Assembly: GCF_001612985.1 (NCBI RefSeq)
Contig: NZ_BDBM01000020.1
Location: 81,175 to 145,174, forward strand
Length of the DNA stretch: 64,000 nucleotides
Origin: Nocardia gamkensis NBRC 108242
GTDB lineage: Bacteria; Actinomycetota; Actinomycetes; Mycobacteriales; Mycobacteriaceae
Reading direction: 5' to 3'
A program made the translations under genes and the position numbers. Below the pieces are notes generated by a model. That model was not told the origin of the DNA. It saw only the letters and a list, made by a program, of their open reading frames with translations, and made no database searches. Within the stretch, counting starts at the first letter, position 1; the number at the start of each line of letters is the position of its first letter. Positions 33,909 to 42,298 of this stretch are shown piece after piece.

Positions 33909-34526
33909 ATGTGGCTCGAAGCGGTGCGATCCGGCCACGACCGGCCAACCAGGTTCGTGTTGTGGACCATGCGGCGATTCAGCGGCGTCGAGGTCCCCGC
34001 GGTGCTGAAGGTGCTGTTCTATCGGCATCGGTTCTTCGGATCGCCGCTGTCGGACCTGATCCAGGAGGCCATGCGCGGACCGTCGTACTGGACCGTCGCC
34101 GAACGCGAGATCTTCGCGACGCACACCTCCCAGGCCAACGAGTGCCCGTTCTGCGCGACCTCGCACGAGGCCATCGCCGGTGCGTACATCGACGCCGACG
34201 TGGTGACTCGCGCCTTGGCCGACGGCGCGGATTCCCCGCTGCGTCCCGAGGCGCGCGCCATGCTCGGTTTCCTCGCGAAGATGGCCCGTGACCCCGAGGG
34301 GTTGACCGCGCAGGACGCCGCCGTGGTCCGGCTGGCGGGGGTTTCCCGGGACGCGTTCGACGAGGCCGTCTGGGTCGGCACCTGCTTCAACGTGATCAAC
34401 CGGATGATGAACACCGTCGGGGCGGGCCCGCTGGAGGGCAGGCAACCGAGCGTGAGCGCCCGATTCATCAAACTCGCCGGCTACCGTATGCCGCCGCCGG
34501 TGGCATTGTTCTCGCGCGGCGTCTGA
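33909..34526 (+). CDS. AhpD-like carboxymuconolactone decarboxylase family protein
   Basis: This 205-aa protein carries the AhpD-type motif C-P-F-C-A-T-S-H-E near residue 79 (C-x-x-C-x-x-x-H), the redox site of alkylhydroperoxidase D-like proteins, after a helix with Y-W-T-V-A-E-R-E-I-F. It is likely a thiol peroxidase or peroxidase-related enzyme. It directly follows the Cys-less partner gene, so the two are probably translated together. Confidence 0.85.
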   Translation: MWLEAVRSGHDRPTRFVLWTMRRFSGVEVPAVLKVLFYRHRFFGSPLSDLIQEAMRGPSYWTVAEREIFATHTSQANECPFCATSHEAIAGAYIDADVVTRALADGADSPLRPEARAMLGFLAKMARDPEGLTAQDAAVVRLAGVSRDAFDEAVWVGTCFNVINRMMNTVGAGPLEGRQPSVSARFIKLAGYRMPPPVALFSRGV

Positions 34527-34563
34527 CCGCTTTTCCTGCGATTCACTCGCGTGCCGGATCGAT

Positions 34564-35985
34564 ATGTGTTCTCCTCGAATGGTGAGCCAAGTCCACTTGG
34601 GGCACATTTTTCACATCGCCGGTAGCCCTGCTGCCCGCGATGTGCCCGACGCGCTGGCCGACGTCCCGGACGGGGCTTTGATAATCGACGACCGTGGTCG
34701 GATCGCATTCTGCGGAACGCGCTCGGATATCCCGGACGAGTACCGCGCCGAAAAAGTGTTCGACCATCGGCCCGGATTCCTGCTTCCCGGGTTCGTCGAC
34801 ACCCATGTTCATTTCCCGCAGACCTTCGCAGGAGATGCCTACGGCGGCGGCCAGCTGCTGGAATGGCTGGAATTGTGCATCTATCCGGCGGAATCCCGTT
34901 ACGCCGAAGTAGAGTTCGCGCGATCGGCGGCAGCCGAATTCTGTACCCGGCGCATCGCCGCGGGCACCACGGCGGCGATGGTGTTCGGCTCGGCGTTCCC
35001 GCACGCGCAAGACGCGCTGTTCGCCGAAACCCGCCGACGCGGTCTCCGGATGGTCGGCGGCCGTGGCATCCAAACGACCGGAGAGCCGTCCGCGGCGCCC
35101 TTGATCACCACCGAAGACGACGCCATCCGCTTGACGAGCGAGGAGATCGACAAATGGCACGCCGCCGACACCGGTGACGTGGCCACCGCCCTGTTGCACG
35201 TGGCGATCGTCCCCCGCTTTTCGCTGGCGGTGACTCGACGAACTCTCGACAACCTCGGCGAGCTGTACGACTCGGTGCGCGAACGCGGCGTCTATTTCCA
35301 CACTCATCTCAACGAGAACAACCGTCCGGGAACCGGGGAAGTCGACACCACCAAGCACGCCTACGGCGTGACCACCTATCTGGACACCTATGACGGGAAG
35401 TTCCTGCCCGGGTCGGCGGTGGGCGGCAAGAGCCTGCTCGGCAGGCGCAGCATCCTCGCCCACTGCGTGCACTGCCAGGACGTCGAGCTGGCGCGGATGG
35501 CGGAAACGGGCACGTCGGTGGCGCATTGCCCGGTGTCGCAGCAGTTCCTCGGCTCCGGCACGATGCCGTGGAAGCGGACGCTCGCCTCCGGCGTCACGGT
35601 GGCCGCGGGCACCGATTACGGCGGTGGCGACGAATGGCTGATCCCGCAGGTGCTGGCGGCCGCGTTCAAGGTGCACATCTCCGAGCCGGGCGAGCACGGG
35701 GTGTCGATGCATCCGGCGGAAATGTTGTTCACCGGCACGCTGGCCGGGGCGCGCGCCTTGGATATGGAAAACCGTTTCGGGAATTTCGACGTCGGTAAGG
35801 AAGCCGACTTCATCGTGGTGGAACCGGCGCGAGTTCCCGCTCTGGAACACACGCTGGCACAGGGCATTCGTTCCGAAGACCCCGCATTGGCCCGGGATCA
35901 GACGTTGTTCGCGCTGCTGATGGGTATCCGCGAACCCGCGATCACCGAGGTCTATGTGCAGGGTCGCCGCATCGACGTCGCATAG
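34564..35985 (+). CDS. guaD: Guanine deaminase
   Basis: This 473-aa amidohydrolase converts guanine to xanthine and ammonia in purine salvage/catabolism. It has the zinc site G-F-V-D-T-H-V-H-F-P-Q near residue 78, the guanine deaminase mark H-T-H-L-N-E-N near 245, I-L-A-H-C-V-H near 300 and the metal Asp in A-G-T-D-Y-G near 350. The length is close to the family's 430-470. The first ATG (34564) has no clear ribosome site; ATG 34579 is equally possible. The next gene begins 5 bp after its stop. Confidence 0.9.
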   Translation: MCSPRMVSQVHLGHIFHIAGSPAARDVPDALADVPDGALIIDDRGRIAFCGTRSDIPDEYRAEKVFDHRPGFLLPGFVDTHVHFPQTFAGDAYGGGQLLEWLELCIYPAESRYAEVEFARSAAAEFCTRRIAAGTTAAMVFGSAFPHAQDALFAETRRRGLRMVGGRGIQTTGEPSAAPLITTEDDAIRLTSEEIDKWHAADTGDVATALLHVAIVPRFSLAVTRRTLDNLGELYDSVRERGVYFHTHLNENNRPGTGEVDTTKHAYGVTTYLDTYDGKFLPGSAVGGKSLLGRRSILAHCVHCQDVELARMAETGTSVAHCPVSQQFLGSGTMPWKRTLASGVTVAAGTDYGGGDEWLIPQVLAAAFKVHISEPGEHGVSMHPAEMLFTGTLAGARALDMENRFGNFDVGKEADFIVVEPARVPALEHTLAQGIRSEDPALARDQTLFALLMGIREPAITEVYVQGRRIDVA

Positions 35986-35990
35986 CGTCG

Positions 35991-36938
35991 ATGGACGCCG
36001 CCGCTACCGCCGTAACGGTCTTTCATCGACCGGCGCACGACGGGGATTTTCGGGACTGGCTCATGCGGATCACCGAAATCGCCCGGCGAATGGACGGATT
36101 CGTGAGTTCCTCCGTGGCGGTCACCGAAGGCCCGCTTCTCGAACCGGGATTCAGCGTCACATTCCGATCCGAACCCGCACTGCACGCATTTCTGGACTCG
36201 GCCGAACGAGCGGCCGCACTGTCCGACGGCACAATGCTCGGTTTTCATTGCAAGAGTTCGGATCTGGTCATCGTCGAGGGCGGGTCGCCACCGCCGGGTA
36301 TCGGTGTGTTCCGGCACAGCGTCGCGCGCGACAAGGAAGCCGAGTTCGAGGCCACCGAGGCACGGCTCGTCGCGGTGAGTTCCACGTTTCCGGGATTCGA
36401 AGGCGCCGCCCTTTTCCCGTCGGACGGAGGGCGCTGGTTCTCGGTGCTCCGATTTCGTACGGAACGGCAGTTGTCGGATTGGCTGGGCTCGGACGAACGC
36501 GCCGCCACCCTACCGGAATTGCGTGCGAAGCTGACCGAGGACTTCACCGTGCAGGCGCACACCACGCCGTTCGGCTCGACCGTGCGAACGGTCGACGGCG
36601 AGACCAGGATGACGCCGACGTGGAAGACCGCCATGCTGGTGTTGCTGGTGTTGTATCCGACGGTGATGGTGCTGTCGCGTTTCCTCGGCCCGGTGCTGGA
36701 CCGGGTGGGATCGCCACCGTGGCTGGCGTTGTGGCTCAGCCAGATCGTGAGCGTGGGCGTGATGAGCTATTACCTGTCGCCCGCGGTGGCGAGCCGATTT
36801 CGCCGGTGGCTCGATCCGATCGACGGCGCGGGCAGGCGGATCAGCGCCGCGGGAGCGGCGGTGGTCGTCGCGCTCTACGCGCTGACGCTGTTGCTGTTCG
36901 CGTCGGTGCGCTGGTTGCAGTACTGGGACTACGACTGA
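35991..36938 (+). CDS. Two-domain antibiotic biosynthesis monooxygenase-like membrane protein
   Basis: This 315-aa protein has two ABM ferredoxin-like domains (about residues 5-100 and 105-190, each with F-x-x-x-x-x-x-x-x-x-x-P-G-F pattern) followed by three membrane helices (about 207-310), as in the COG3224 family of membrane-bound ABM proteins. Function is not known; the ABM fold often handles haem or phenolic substrates. It lies 5 bp after guaD, so they probably share a transcript. Confidence 0.85.
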   Translation: MDAAATAVTVFHRPAHDGDFRDWLMRITEIARRMDGFVSSSVAVTEGPLLEPGFSVTFRSEPALHAFLDSAERAAALSDGTMLGFHCKSSDLVIVEGGSPPPGIGVFRHSVARDKEAEFEATEARLVAVSSTFPGFEGAALFPSDGGRWFSVLRFRTERQLSDWLGSDERAATLPELRAKLTEDFTVQAHTTPFGSTVRTVDGETRMTPTWKTAMLVLLVLYPTVMVLSRFLGPVLDRVGSPPWLALWLSQIVSVGVMSYYLSPAVASRFRRWLDPIDGAGRRISAAGAAVVVALYALTLLLFASVRWLQYWDYD

Positions 36939-36944
36939 GCGCGC

Positions 36945-37400
36945 TCAGGACAGGTCGAGATGCCGGTTCATCGACATCGCCGCCTCGGCCAGTTCGGGCA
37001 GTTCGAGCACCGTGACACCCGCCTGCCGCAATTTCTCCACTCCGACGCAGTTCACCACGAACGTCGACGGCTCGCGCCACGCGATCACCACGACCGGGAT
37101 ACCGGCCCGCAGGATCCGGTCGGTGCACGGCAGCCGGTCCTTCGTCCCGCGTTCGGAGCAGGGTTCCAGCGTGCTGTAGAGCGTGGCCCGCCCCAGCCGC
37201 GGATCCGCCCGGTCGAGCTTGCCGAGCGCCGCCTCCTCGGCGTGCTCCTTCGGGTCGGACTCACGGGAGTAACCGGTCGCGATCTCCGCACCGTCGGCGA
37301 CGATCACCGCCCCCACCGAGAACGCGCCCTCGGCCACCGGGCACAAACGCGCGAGTTCGATGGCCCGGTTCATCCAATAGTGGTGGTCGGGCTCGGTCAC
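36945..37400 (-). CDS. Cytidine/deoxycytidylate deaminase-family protein, RibD-like
   Basis: This 151-aa zinc deaminase has H-A-E-E (about residue 55) and P-C-S-E-R-G-T-K-D-R-L-P-C (about 82-95), the latter with the extra segment typical of the RibD pyrimidine deaminase domain. No reductase domain follows, so it is a stand-alone deaminase; the substrate is unclear. I chose GTG 37400 because AAGGAGG lies 7 bases upstream; GTG 37421 in the same frame has none. It converges on the ABM gene with a 6-bp gap. Confidence 0.87.
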   Translation of the reverse strand: MTEPDHHYWMNRAIELARLCPVAEGAFSVGAVIVADGAEIATGYSRESDPKEHAEEAALGKLDRADPRLGRATLYSTLEPCSERGTKDRLPCTDRILRAGIPVVVIAWREPSTFVVNCVGVEKLRQAGVTVLELPELAEAAMSMNRHLDLS

Positions 37401-37442
37401 CGGATCACCCTCCTTCGGCACACTCGTCCTGCGAAAGAAGAA

Positions 37443-37475
37443 AAGCCCCCCACCTGCGCAAACAGATGAGGGGCT
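37443..37475. terminator. Hairpin next to tRNA-Ser(CGA)
   Basis: AGCCCC at about 37444 pairs with GGGGCT ending at 37475, and CATCTG/CACCTG segments can extend the stem. It lies just beyond the tRNA 3' end on the minus strand and probably ends that transcript. Confidence 0.5.
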
Positions 37476-37479
37476 GGAG

Positions 37480-37567
37480 CGGTGGCGGAGGGATTTGAAC
37501 CCTCGGAGGGGGGTTACCCCTCACACGCTTTCGAGGCGTGCTCCTTAGGCCGCTCGGACACGCCACC
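37480..37567 (-). tRNA. tRNA-Ser(CGA)
   Basis: This is a class II tRNA of about 88 nt; CCA is not encoded. The acceptor GGTGGCG pairs with CGCCACC, the anticodon loop C-T-C-G-A-A-A gives CGA, and there is a long variable arm and a GGTTCAAATCC T loop. It lies directly downstream of tadA. Confidence 0.95.
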
Positions 37568-37634
37568 GCCGACAACCATACCGGACCGTCGCCGGATCGC
37601 TAAATCGCTTGCTGACCTGCGCTGGCCCGTGGAC

Positions 37635-38111
37635 TCAGCGCTGGGTGCGGAAGAACTCGTCGAGCAGTGCCGCGCACTCGTCCTCTAGCACTCCACCGCG
37701 CACCTGGGGGCGGTGATTGAGACGACGGTCGCGCACCACGTCCCACAGCGACCCCACAGCGCCGGTCTTCGGCTCCCACGCCCCGAAGACCAGGCGGCCC
37801 ACCCGTGCGAGCACCAGCGCGCCCGCGCACATCGTGCACGGCTCCAGGGTGACGGCGAGGGTGGCGCCCTCCAGCCGCCATCCGTCGCCGTACACCGCGG
37901 CGGCACGGCGCAGCGCCAGGATCTCCGCGTGCGCGGTGGGATCGCCGAGCGCTTCCCGCGCATTCGCGGCCCGCGCCAGTTCCCTTCCGGCGGAGTCGAA
38001 CACCACCGCGCCGACCGGCACGTCACGATCCCCGGCGGCCGCTGCCGCGCTGATGGCGGCACGCACCATGTCGGCGTCCGACGCAATCGGGCCGTTCGGG
38101 AGAACGCCCAC
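37635..38111 (-). CDS. tadA: tRNA-specific adenosine-34 deaminase
   Basis: This 158-aa zinc deaminase makes inosine at the wobble position of tRNA-Arg(ACG). It has H-A-E-I near residue 61 and P-C-T-M-C near 91, with the D-V-P-V-G-A start of TadA. It begins with a GTG 1 bp after the previous gene's stop; ATG 38069 is an alternative that would shorten the N-terminus. It fits that the window also holds its substrate tRNA-Arg(ACG) at 56872. The gene order with the associated protein and tyrA matches mycobacteria. Confidence 0.92.
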   Translation of the reverse strand: MGVLPNGPIASDADMVRAAISAAAAAGDRDVPVGAVVFDSAGRELARAANAREALGDPTAHAEILALRRAAAVYGDGWRLEGATLAVTLEPCTMCAGALVLARVGRLVFGAWEPKTGAVGSLWDVVRDRRLNHRPQVRGGVLEDECAALLDEFFRTQR

Positions 38112-38112
38112 G

Positions 38113-38652
38113 TCAGCTTGGCAGTTTGTCCAGTACCGCGGCGAGTTCGCCTGCGAAGCCGAGACGCTGGGCGATCATGGTGAGCTGCTCGTCCGGGTAG
38201 AGATCGGTCTCGGCGAGGATGACGCTCAGCACCGGTTCGGGCAGGCCGAGATCGGCGAGCACCCCGAGGTCGCCCTCTTCCCACGGCTCGACGTCGTCCA
38301 GTTCGTCCGGATCGATATCGGGAATCTCCACGTTCAAGGCCTCCAGGACGTCCGCGGCGATGTCGTAGTCGATCGCGGCCGTGGCGTCCGAGACGAGCAT
38401 GCGGGTCCCGCTCGGCGCGGGCCGGAGCACGATGAAGAACTCATCGTCGATGTCGAGCAAGCCGAACACCGCTCCGGAGCTGCGCAAAGCCTTCAGTTCG
38501 TTTTCCGCGGCGGACAAATCGGTGAGCGCGTCCCGGCTCAGCGGACTGCACCGCCATTTGCCTTCTTCGCGGACAACCGCCACTGCGAACCCTTCCACGT
38601 CGTCGTAATCGTCCGACGCCGCCCTGTTCGTGCCCGAGCGCTGTGCTGCCAT
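38113..38652 (-). CDS. tRNA adenosine deaminase-associated protein
   Basis: This 179-aa acidic protein belongs to the actinobacterial tRNA adenosine deaminase-associated family (Rv3753c-like), always found with tadA. It has D-D-Y-D-D-V-E-G-F-A-V-A near residue 14, an acidic belt D-I-D-P-D-E-L-D-D near 112 and no catalytic motif. It lies directly upstream of tadA on the same strand, divergent from tyrA. A role in TadA function is inferred from this context only. Confidence 0.9.
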   Translation of the reverse strand: MAAQRSGTNRAASDDYDDVEGFAVAVVREEGKWRCSPLSRDALTDLSAAENELKALRSSGAVFGLLDIDDEFFIVLRPAPSGTRMLVSDATAAIDYDIAADVLEALNVEIPDIDPDELDDVEPWEEGDLGVLADLGLPEPVLSVILAETDLYPDEQLTMIAQRLGFAGELAAVLDKLPS

Positions 38653-38722
38653 GGCCGCAACGGTAGTCTGCTCGAGCGGAAATGTTGAAGTCGTATGCCA
38701 ATCTGTTCGGGTGACTTCGGCG

Positions 38723-39661
38723 ATGAAAGCACCCGTATGCGTCCTGGGGACCGGTCTGATCGGTGGATCGCTATTACGCGCGGCCCTCGCCGCGGGCTAT
38801 GACGGCTGGGGATACAACCGGTCGGCGGCGGGCGCGCAGGCCGCGCGCGCCGACGGATTCGACGTCACCGAAGATCTGCCCGCCGCGTTGCGCCGCGCCG
38901 CGGGAACCGACGCGCTGATCGTCGTCGGGGTGCCGATGCCCGCGGTGGACCACATGCTCTCCGCGATCGCCAGCTACGCCCCCGAGTGCGTGCTCACCGA
39001 TGTGGTGAGCGTGAAGGCGCCGGTCGCGGCGGCCGTGCGCGACCATGGGCTCGCCGACCGGTACGTCGGCGGTCATCCGATGGCGGGTACGTCCGAATCC
39101 GGCTGGGCCGCCACCGATCCGGAGTTGTTCCGCGACGCGGTGTGGGCGGTCGGCGTCGACGAGGGCACCCGGGCCGAGCCGTGGACCCGCGTGGCGCGGC
39201 TCGCCCTGGACTGCGGCTCGGTGGTGGTACCGGTGGTGGCCGCGGAGCACGATCGCGCCGTCGCGCGCATCTCCCATCTCCCGCATGTGCTGGCCGAGGC
39301 CCTGGCTCTGGCGGGCGCGACCGGGGGCGATCTGGCGCTGGGACTTGCGGCCGGATCGTTCCGCGACGGCACCCGGGTGGCGGGCACGGCGCCCGATCTG
39401 GTTCGCGCGATCTGCGAACCGAATTCGGCGGCGCTGCTGGAAGTTCTGGACGAAACGCTCACCGTGCTCGGCGCGGCCCGCGACAGCCTGCGTGCCGAGA
39501 CATCCCTCGCGGACCTGGTCGAGGCCGGGCACGACGCGCGGCGACGCTACGAATCCGCGCGACGCTGGGAGATCACCGATACCCTCCCCGGTGACCAGGA
39601 TTGGCTGGAACGCCTGCGAGCGGCGGGGCAGCGCGGCGGCGTCCTCACCCGGCTGAGCTGA
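38723..39661 (+). CDS. tyrA: Prephenate dehydrogenase
   Basis: This 312-aa enzyme oxidises prephenate to 4-hydroxyphenylpyruvate for tyrosine synthesis. The NAD fold has V-L-G-T-G-L-I-G-G-S near residue 6, the substrate region has G-G-H-P-M-A-G-T near 115, and the helical dimer domain contains I-S-H-L-P-H-V-L near 180. No ACT or chorismate mutase domain is fused. ATG 38723 or GTG 38711 can start it. The HisC/Pat aminotransferase at 57983 could act in the next step. Confidence 0.92.
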   Translation: MKAPVCVLGTGLIGGSLLRAALAAGYDGWGYNRSAAGAQAARADGFDVTEDLPAALRRAAGTDALIVVGVPMPAVDHMLSAIASYAPECVLTDVVSVKAPVAAAVRDHGLADRYVGGHPMAGTSESGWAATDPELFRDAVWAVGVDEGTRAEPWTRVARLALDCGSVVVPVVAAEHDRAVARISHLPHVLAEALALAGATGGDLALGLAAGSFRDGTRVAGTAPDLVRAICEPNSAALLEVLDETLTVLGAARDSLRAETSLADLVEAGHDARRRYESARRWEITDTLPGDQDWLERLRAAGQRGGVLTRLS

Positions 39662-39703
39662 TCTCGCGACGGCCGGCGAGTCCGATCGAGGTTCGGTGCG
39701 GCG

Positions 39704-40318
39704 TCAGATCCGTTCGGCCAGGCCCGGGTAGTCCAGCAGGAAGCCGTCGGCGTCCACCGTGACCGTGGCGCTGGAGACCGGCGACAGCACGCTGATGCCG
39801 TCGGCGGCGCTGCTGTAGATCAGCGTGGCCTCTTGGACGAGCAGGTCGGGCAGGCGGACGTAGACCACCGGGACCTGGACGTCCTCGACCGCGTGTTGCA
39901 GGTCGTAGCGGCGGATCGGCAGCGTGTTGAAGAACGGGCTGAGCACCACGTCCACGTCGAGGGCGCCCGCGAAGGTGGAGCGCACATGGTTGCCGCCCGC
40001 GTCGACGAGCCAGTAGTTCTCCTCGTCACGGGCGATCGAGGCGTGCCGCTCACCGGCGGCCGTCGTGGTGCGCAGCGACAGCCGCTTCGTCGCGCCGTTC
40101 TCGTCGGTGACCAGGTCGTACGACGCGCTGAAGGCGGGGTGATCCGCGCTCGCGCCGCCGATCATGCGCCCGGCGGCGCGGATGCGGTTGCCATTGAGCT
40201 GCACCCGCACCGACTCCATCCGGGTCGCGTCGTGGGCGCGCCAGGTGAGGATCGCCGGCCACCGGGATTCCTGCGGACTCGCGGCGGGGCGCTCGGGGTC
40301 GGGGGCTGGGGTCGTCAC
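39704..40318 (-). CDS. Putative glycolipid-binding protein family (COG3554)
   Basis: This 204-aa beta-rich protein starts at GTG 40318 and has W-R-A-H-D-A-T-R-M-E-S-V near residue 28 and F-F-N-T-L-P-I-R-R near 135, features of the actinobacterial putative glycolipid-binding family (as in the gene next to mycobacterial tyrA). The function assigned to that family is not proven. There is no signal peptide. It converges on tyrA. Confidence 0.8.
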   Translation of the reverse strand: MTTPAPDPERPAASPQESRWPAILTWRAHDATRMESVRVQLNGNRIRAAGRMIGGASADHPAFSASYDLVTDENGATKRLSLRTTTAAGERHASIARDEENYWLVDAGGNHVRSTFAGALDVDVVLSPFFNTLPIRRYDLQHAVEDVQVPVVYVRLPDLLVQEATLIYSSAADGISVLSPVSSATVTVDADGFLLDYPGLAERI

Positions 40319-40367
40319 GTATCTACCGTAAGCGACACCCGCCCCCGGCCCGCACAACCGCCGCTCA

Positions 40368-42296
40368 TCACACCAGCGACTCCCGCCACGCCGTGTGCAG
40401 GCCCGCGAACCGACCGCTGCCCGCGATCAGGGCATCCGGCGCGCCGTCCTCGACGATCCGGCCGGATTCCAGCACCAGCACCCGGTCCGCGATCGCCACC
40501 GTGGACAGCCGGTGGGCGATGATCACCGCCGTGCGCCCGCGCAGCACGGTCTCCAGCGCCCGCTGCACCAGCCGTTCGCTGGGGATGTCCAGGCTCGAGG
40601 TGGCCTCGTCCAGCACGATCACCGCCGGGTCGGCCAGGAACACCCGCGCGAACGCCACCAGCTGCCGCTGCCCCGCCGAGAGCCTGCCGCCGCGCTTGCG
40701 CACGTCGGTGCCGAAGCCCTCCGGCAGCGCCTGCACGAAGTCGTACAGGCCGACGGCGCGCGCCGCCGCGAACACCTCCGCGTCGGTGGCCTCGGGCCTG
40801 CCCAACCGGATGTTGTCGGCCACCGAACCGGAGAACAGGTAGGACTCCTGGGTGACCATCACCACGTTGCGGCGCAGGTCGGCGTCGGACACCTCGCGCA
40901 GATCGACGCCGTCCAGGGTGACCGTGCCGCCGGACGGGTCGTAGAACCGCGTCAGCAGCTTCGCCAGCGTCGACTTGCCCGCACCGGTCGCACCCACCAG
41001 CGCGATCACCTGCCCGGCCGGGATGTCCAGGGTGAACTCCGGCAGCACCGGCCGTGCCCGCCGATCGGGCTCACCCGGTTCGGTGGACGGCGCCGAGTGG
41101 GCATCCTTCCGCGCGGACGAGTAACCGAACCACACCTTCTCCATGCGCACCGCGCCCGACGCCTTCTCCAACGCCACCGGGCGCGCGGGCTCGGGCACCG
41201 ACGGCTCCTCCTCGAGCACGCCCGAGATCTTCTCCAGCGCGGCCGCCGCGGACTGGTAGGCGTTGAACACCTGCGCCAGTTCGTCCAGCGGCCCGTAGAA
41301 CTCGTTGAGGTACAGCAGGTAGGCCGCGAGCACGCCGACCGCGAGGTCACCCTCGATCACCCGCCAGGCGCCGACCACGATGACGGTGACCGTGGTCAGG
41401 TTGCCGAGCAGCTTGGTCAGCCCGGCGTAGTCGCCCATGCCGCGCATCGCCGCGGTGGTCGCCTGGCGGTATTCGGAGTCCTCGATCGCGAGCACCGACT
41501 CGTTGCGCTGTTCCCGGCGGAACGCCTGCACCGCCCGCATGCCGCCCATCGACTCGACGAACTGCACGACCACCTTGGCGATCGCGGCGCGCGTGCGCCG
41601 GTAGCCCGCTCGCTGCCTGCGCTGCGCCCACCGGGTGACCATCACCAGCGGGACGAATCCGACCAGCACGATCGCCGCGAGAGCCTGATCCAGGTAGATC
41701 AGCAGCGCCGCGATGGTGAGCACCGACAGGATCGCGCTCAGCGCCTGGTTGAGGGCGCTCTCCAGCAGATCCTGGAGCGTCTCGATGTCGCCGGTGAGCC
41801 GCGCCACCACCTTGCCGGAGGTGTATTTCTCGTGGAAGGCGACGCTGAGCCGCTGCACGTGCGTGAACGCGCGGACCCGCAGGTCGAACAGCACGCTCTG
41901 GCTGAGCCTGCCGGACACCCGCAGGAAGGAGTACGTGCAGACCACGCCGAGCAGGACCGAGCCGAGGTAACCGGCCACGCTCCCGGCCAGCGGCCCCCAG
42001 TTCCCCTCGACACCGCGCGCTATGCCGGTGTCCAGCGCGTGCGCGACGAACAGCGGCGCGGACACCTTCGCGACGTTGTCCAGCACGATGAGCACCAGCG
42101 CGAGCGCGGTGAGCTTGCGGTAGGGCTTGACCAGGTCGAGCAGCAGCCGCCGGGAGCGGCCGGCCAGCACCAGATTTCCGGTCTCGGTGACCGCTTTGTC
42201 CTCGCCCGCGATGCCACGCCAGTCGGCCGCGGCTTCCTCGCGTGCCGGAACAGGCTCCGGTGCTTCGTCTTTCGAGTCACTGATCGTCGTAGTCAT
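40368..42296 (-). CDS. ABC exporter, second subunit of heterodimer
   Basis: This 642-aa half-transporter has a charged N-terminal extension (about 50 residues), six helices (about 58-345), and a nucleotide-binding domain with Walker A G-A-T-G-A-G-K-S, changed signature L-S-A-G-Q and a catalytic Glu (I-V-L-D-E-A-T-S-S-L-D). It pairs with the upstream gene (2-bp gap), whose Walker B lacks the Glu. The two are the split form of Rv0194-like multidrug exporters; the substrate here is unknown. Confidence 0.9.
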   Translation of the reverse strand: MTTTISDSKDEAPEPVPAREEAAADWRGIAGEDKAVTETGNLVLAGRSRRLLLDLVKPYRKLTALALVLIVLDNVAKVSAPLFVAHALDTGIARGVEGNWGPLAGSVAGYLGSVLLGVVCTYSFLRVSGRLSQSVLFDLRVRAFTHVQRLSVAFHEKYTSGKVVARLTGDIETLQDLLESALNQALSAILSVLTIAALLIYLDQALAAIVLVGFVPLVMVTRWAQRRQRAGYRRTRAAIAKVVVQFVESMGGMRAVQAFRREQRNESVLAIEDSEYRQATTAAMRGMGDYAGLTKLLGNLTTVTVIVVGAWRVIEGDLAVGVLAAYLLYLNEFYGPLDELAQVFNAYQSAAAALEKISGVLEEEPSVPEPARPVALEKASGAVRMEKVWFGYSSARKDAHSAPSTEPGEPDRRARPVLPEFTLDIPAGQVIALVGATGAGKSTLAKLLTRFYDPSGGTVTLDGVDLREVSDADLRRNVVMVTQESYLFSGSVADNIRLGRPEATDAEVFAAARAVGLYDFVQALPEGFGTDVRKRGGRLSAGQRQLVAFARVFLADPAVIVLDEATSSLDIPSERLVQRALETVLRGRTAVIIAHRLSTVAIADRVLVLESGRIVEDGAPDALIAGSGRFAGLHTAWRESLV

Positions 42297-42298
42297 CG

